Notes under the pieces: model-generated
Told to the model about the DNA's origin: nothing
What the model saw: only the letters and a program-made list of their open reading frames with translations
The model's database searches: none
In this document: positions 59,457 to 64,000 of the stretch, one piece after another
Numbering within the stretch: position 1 is the first letter of the stretch
How the letters are laid out: every line of letters begins with the position of its first letter
DNA from: Sipunculus nudus
Taxonomy: Eukaryota > Annelida > Sipuncula > Golfingiida > Sipunculidae
DNA length: 64,000 nt
Direction of reading: 5' to 3'
NCBI GenBank assembly: GCA_026874595.1
Contig: CM049317.1
Coordinates: 51,851,618 to 51,915,617, forward strand
Position numbers and translations under genes: made by a program

Positions 59457-62400
59457 TGTAGAAAATTGTAGAAGTTAAATAGTCAAGTTTTAATAAAGAA
59501 ATATGGTTATATAAATATGCTGTGGTTGACATATTTTTGGTATATTAAATCAACTAAGTTAAACTTGCTTTTATCACACATGTGGTGGTTATCATTTCTC
59601 TGTTTATATAATATGAGCAAAAGGACATCATTGTGTTAAAGCAATGTAGCTTGTAGAAGCAGATGTAATGATAGCAGGTGATTTTATATAGCACTGACTT
59701 AATTACATACCAGAGGTCATGCTTTAGCCCAATCAGGACTGAACCAGGTCACTGTTGTCATATATAGGTGACATGCAGGGTCCAGCTATAAAAATATTAT
59801 TTAATATTATTATTAGTTAGCTGTAATTCATATTTTGCTCATTAAATTAATAATAATAGGTGTTATAAATTTCACAATTGATAATAAATATATTTATAAT
59901 AACAATTGGTAATAAATATCAATAAATGGCCAATAGTTACCCATGAGGGAGCAATTACATTGAATAGAACACATTTAACTTTAGTAAAATATCTGTTAGA
60001 ATTAGAATGTTGTGTCATATTGATCCTTAAACTTTGGATCTTCTAAGATAGTTCAGTTGTTTTAGAAAGAATAAAACATTGAGTTTGTTGTGTTGAATGC
60101 AGAGGGAGGTATATGCTCTGGATCACCTGGTAAAGGTGTACCTGTAACGAGACTGGCAGGTGTGTATCAATATCAGGTGTACTTCGCTCACCTGTACAGC
60201 AGGTGTGCTGCCCTCCCACTAAGTGTGAATGGTTAGTATCAAGGGTATGTGTTTAAGTGTACAGCAACATGAGAGAAAAATCATGTCTAACCTGATCTGA
60301 TAAGTCTCAAAACATGATATGGCTGGATATAGCACTCATTATCATGACCTGACAGATGAGGAGATTATTTGCTGGTAACTGTAAGTGAATTTTATATTCT
60401 GCCCTGTTTGCAGCTGGTTTAGGTTAATAAAAATGCCATAAAACCTGCCATGTTCAACAAAGTAAGCTTTAGAATATATTTCATGGATAAAATTAATTGG
60501 TTGTTAAAATTATGTAGTACTCAGTAAATATGTTTGTTATGTGTCTCATTGGATCTTCACTGTTTAAGGTGATAAAAAATATGATTATTCTGGCTAAATA
60601 TTTAATTATTCAAAGATTCTTGTGTACTCATGTGTTCCTCGGCTGTCTACTTCACCAGAAGCAAAGACTTCATTGTATATCAATTATCATAATTTTAGAA
60701 CAGATTGCTTGACATTTCTTAGCTCAGCTGACTAAGCCATCAGAACAGTGCTAATTGTCCTTTGTCTATGTGTCTCTTTACGATATTTTCTTTAGGGAAT
60801 CAATCCATAGTTGATATTCATTGCATTTTCCAGCAGACATATATATATACGCAAAACCTATGTGGATTTTGCTCAAAGCTAATCTATACTGAAATAAAGT
60901 TGAAGGCAGCATTCCAGTGGATTAGATTTTCCACAAGAAAGATTATTTCTTGCATGAAAAATCAAAACAGTTGATGTAAAAGTAAATAAAATTTCCTTTC
61001 ATGGGCATCTTACAAGATGTTCTTTGGTGACATGTCATTTTTGGATCACTTGGAACATGAATTTCCGCTTAAGGTATTATTGGGATTCTGTCAATATTTC
61101 AAACCGTAGTCTCAGAGTGTCATAATGGCTTTGCAGACGGTCCTGAAAATGCCTCAACATTATAGTCTATAATGGCTGATATGGAATAAATATGAGCAAG
61201 GGGAATACAGAAAAAAATTAAATGTCAGCACCAAAAGAAAAAAGATGAGTGGAAAAGTTCAGATACTGTTTTCTTTTAGTCCCCCCTGTGTGGAAGCTTT
61301 CAAATGATCAGCGTCTGTGGGTGATATATGGATAATTAAACAGGCAGGAGTCTTTTATTTCCATGACATCAGTCGCTCGGATGTTTGCCTTAAAGGGCAC
61401 CTGAGGACAACAAAGACTAAATCTTGTCTGCGTAGCTCAGCCATGCAGCCAATCCATTAGTAGACTTTCACACCATCAAAACAACCTAAAACCCTGTAAT
61501 GTCTGCGGAGTGTGTTATTTTGTGACTACGATATTATGGACTGCATTACATGGTTCAGATGGTTCAAAAGTTCATACTTATCCTTGGGGATTTAGTGTCA
61601 TGTGTAGATTATTGCGTGTTCAATCTTCTGAAAAACCTCAATACTGAAGGGTAGACCTGGGATTTAGAAATGATCACTCGACGGTAGATCACAGCGTGTC
61701 ATCAATCACAAGGACAGATTCGGGTACTTAATCACAAAGTATGGGTTTTTGACAATATTACTTATGTATGTCTGTGCTTGCTGCAGTGATAAATGTGAAA
61801 ATTTATTAATCCTGACATGCAGTTTTATGATGAATTATAAAAAAAAAAGTAAAATAATAATGTAATAAACTTTTAAGTTTATTCCATGGTGGGTTGCTTT
61901 ACTAAGTCATCTCATCTGCTGGATATAATGTGCAAAAGTTAAGCTCACTGTGTTAAGGTCCTCCGTTGAACTGCATTTAAAAGGCTTATGCAGCAGGCAA
62001 TTATGGCATTAAATCTATTCTGTTTGTGCATTCTCAAGAGGCCTGTTTCTCACTTTGTTCAGGCATAAACAGCACATGTGATTGCAGATTGGATGGATTT
62101 AATCAACTACATTGAAAGATTAGCCCTGGTACATTACTATGTGAAGCGTAAGTAAACTAGTATGGCATTCATTAGAACACACATCGATTGCAAAACGATG
62201 CTACTGGATCTTTCCCCCATCAGGACCAGCTTGACCATTTAATTTGGTCTTCATTGACCCTCCTACCCCCTCGAAAATATGGAAATCAGTACTTAATTTT
62301 GCATAATCCTGCTTACAGCAAACAAAATCAAACACACCAAAATGAAAACTTAACCTCCTGGTTTAAGGTGACAAACAGACATAGATATATGGACACATAA

Positions 62401-64000
62401 TATTCTTGAAAGATGTGACTATTAACCAGAAATTATTTTTGTTGCAAATATTTGATTATTATCACTTTTTCTCAGTCATTTGTCATTCAGTAGATAGTGC
62501 CCTCTACATGCCACAACTCACACTATGCTTGCACAAAGCCAGAGGGGCATTCCTACCATTGTGAGATCACTGTTAATTACAGGTCTGATCAGTAATTGTT
62601 TGCCCTGCATCCTGGCGGTCCTAGATGGGTGTTGGATATAATATCTTTGTTTAGATGCACAATGTTGAGCTGTAAAAAGAATTCGCTCGATCACAGGACT
62701 ACAACCAAGGACAGTTATATCCTGACCAATGTGCCTTTAATTAACGTAAAGGGTGTTATGATTGATGATTCATTGTCCTAAACAAGGCTCGTTAGGAGTG
62801 ATTCATGATTTTAATTTAATCAGGACAAGCAGACTAACAAATGACAGCTTTTAGTTTTAGTGCTGTTAAACAAGGCTGGCCCCCTCAGCCCTGAGATGTG
62901 GCCCTCTCGATAAGGGGTGGAGACTAATAAAAAGTCATGTCTTTGTTTGAATGGAGGGCTTTGCTATCATAAGGGTGACAGTGATGCTACTCTGAACAGT
63001 CGGTAGCCACAAGGAGTCACCTTTTGGAGTAAATCCAATGGGAAAGTTTAATATTTATTACAAGGTAGGGTTATTTATAAAGTTGTTAAGGAGATATAGA
63101 CTTATTAATCAGTTTTTGCTTGTTTTTTATTTGGCATAAATTATATTAAACTTTCTTAAATTATAACTTTTAAAATGCAGGAATTTTCATTATAAATGCA
63201 GGCTGATGAAACTCTGAGTATGTTTTCATCTTGATTTACTATCATGTTGGTCTTTCATAGTAGGAGAAGGCAATTAATGCATGGTCAGTTTACAATCTTA
63301 ATCCATGCATGGATATTTTATTTTGTTTTCATATAGTGAACACTGTACCTTCAGGTAATATTGTTTCAGATTTTACTCATTTAATTAATAGTTCAGCTAA
63401 TTGAATTATAGTCTCATTTTTGTTTAATGTATGGTATTTGAAAAATATATTTATAAATTTATATTCCATTTCCCCCATTTTGTAACTTTAATGTACCTGA
63501 TGGCATCAATGATTATATATGAAATCCTAACCATTTATAGTAATATGTATTTTTATCAAGGATAAAACACAGGATTTGTGTGTTTGTTGTTATTTACTTT
63601 TTGTTGCGGTCTGTAGATATGACAATAGCTGGGACATGTCAGCAAGTACATAATTGTACACCTGCCCTGGTGTCCTGGTTGTCAGAGGAGAACCACTTCA
63701 ATGGATGGATGGCCATCCCTCCTGGGCTTGCTGAATGAAGAGCTGCTTGTAAATAGAAGCAGGGGGTTAACTGGATAATGGGCCTGATTTCCAGTACTAT
63801 AATGGCCATAAATATTACCCATCCCCTTGCCACTCTTTATAAATACATACAATCTGGTCAGGGTGAAAATTCTGGATGCCAATGGAGAGCCATTGAAGAA
63901 ATTGTATCAAGCAAAAGTATATAAAGTACTGTGTTTAAAAAATTAAGAGAAATAACATCTAGAGGTTTATGACTGCAGCACAGTGTAAGTTCTATTACTA
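59457..64000. other. Mostly unique DNA, no gene seen
   Basis: No exon, RNA gene or transposon terminus is recognised. A cluster of five CAGGTG/CACCTG E-boxes lies at 60124-60205. Two higher-complexity, motif-rich blocks (61280-61560, 62590-63030) are treated as findings. Open frames are under 75 codons. Confidence 0.45.
60124..60205. promoter_or_regulatory. Cluster of five CAGGTG/CACCTG E-boxes
   Basis: CACCTG at 60124 and 60189 and CAGGTG at 60157, 60174 and 60200 lie within 82 bp. A palindrome AGGTGTACCT lies between the first two. This E-box type is bound by Snail/ZEB zinc fingers and E-protein bHLH dimers. No promoter or gene is visible nearby; function is inferred from density only. Confidence 0.45.

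Noticed and set aside
1..64000. CRISPR array, bacterial operon or viral genome
   Set aside because: No direct-repeat/spacer arrays of the right size, no ribosome-binding-site-led genes and no viral proteins; the composition and repeats are those of an animal genome.

Overview
The window looks like animal nuclear DNA, most likely from a lophotrochozoan and probably a mollusc. It is AT-rich, with long (TA)n, (CA)n and homopolymer tracts. It has tRNA-derived SINE remnants, many small DNA transposons with clean target-site duplications, and several families of rolling-circle-type interspersed elements built from a terminal hairpin, tandem core repeats and a 3' hairpin followed by CTAG. Elements of that build (Helentron-associated elements, the bivalve 'pearl' type) are well known from molluscs. 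The species assignment is inference. No prokaryotic gene organisation is present.

I found no intact protein-coding gene, rRNA or tRNA gene. All open frames are short, unrelated to known domains, and mostly explained by repeats or chance. The only recognisable protein remnant is a broken piece of a pogo/Tigger-type transposase helix-turn-helix at about 9982-10107, inside a transposon bounded by terminal inverted repeats (TIRs) and TA dinucleotides (9094-10377). The window therefore reads as intergenic or intronic DNA.

Layout. 1-2.35 kb: unique DNA with one family-D element. 2.35-13.3 kb is transposon-dense: a 1.25-kb TIR element (2355-3605), a 1.22-kb rolling-circle element with 289-bp core repeats (3759-4982), a 1.04-kb hAT-type element with a perfect 8-bp duplication (5485-6524), a one-armed copy of a complex repeat (family G, 8527-9075) abutting the pogo-like element, a SINE fragment, and a 1.55-kb element with eight ~180-bp core repeats (11780-13328). 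13.3-30.7 kb: unique DNA with SINEs, family C and D fragments, two hAT-like MITEs (20566-21032, 27474-27710) and a 1.44-kb fold-back element carrying two inverted family-G arms (28483-29925). 30.7-45.7 kb: mostly unique, with family C and D elements, a 0.7-kb minisatellite (39735-40430) and small pogo-like relics. 45.7-64 kb: mostly unique and of higher sequence complexity, with a few MITEs (50346, 57947, 58812-59448).

Most notable observations: unrelated rolling-circle families all carry direct repeats of the nuclear-receptor half-site AGGTCA (DR1/DR0 in family A, DR5 in family B, DR1 in family C). The pogo-like element appears nested in a TA tract beside a family-G repeat. Family G exists as both one-armed and paired fold-back copies. 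Several repeat-free blocks (34.2, 36.6, 47.2, 53.7, 61.3 and 62.6 kb) have dense homeodomain, SOX/TCF-like or E-box motifs and would be reasonable conserved regulatory candidates, which I could not test.
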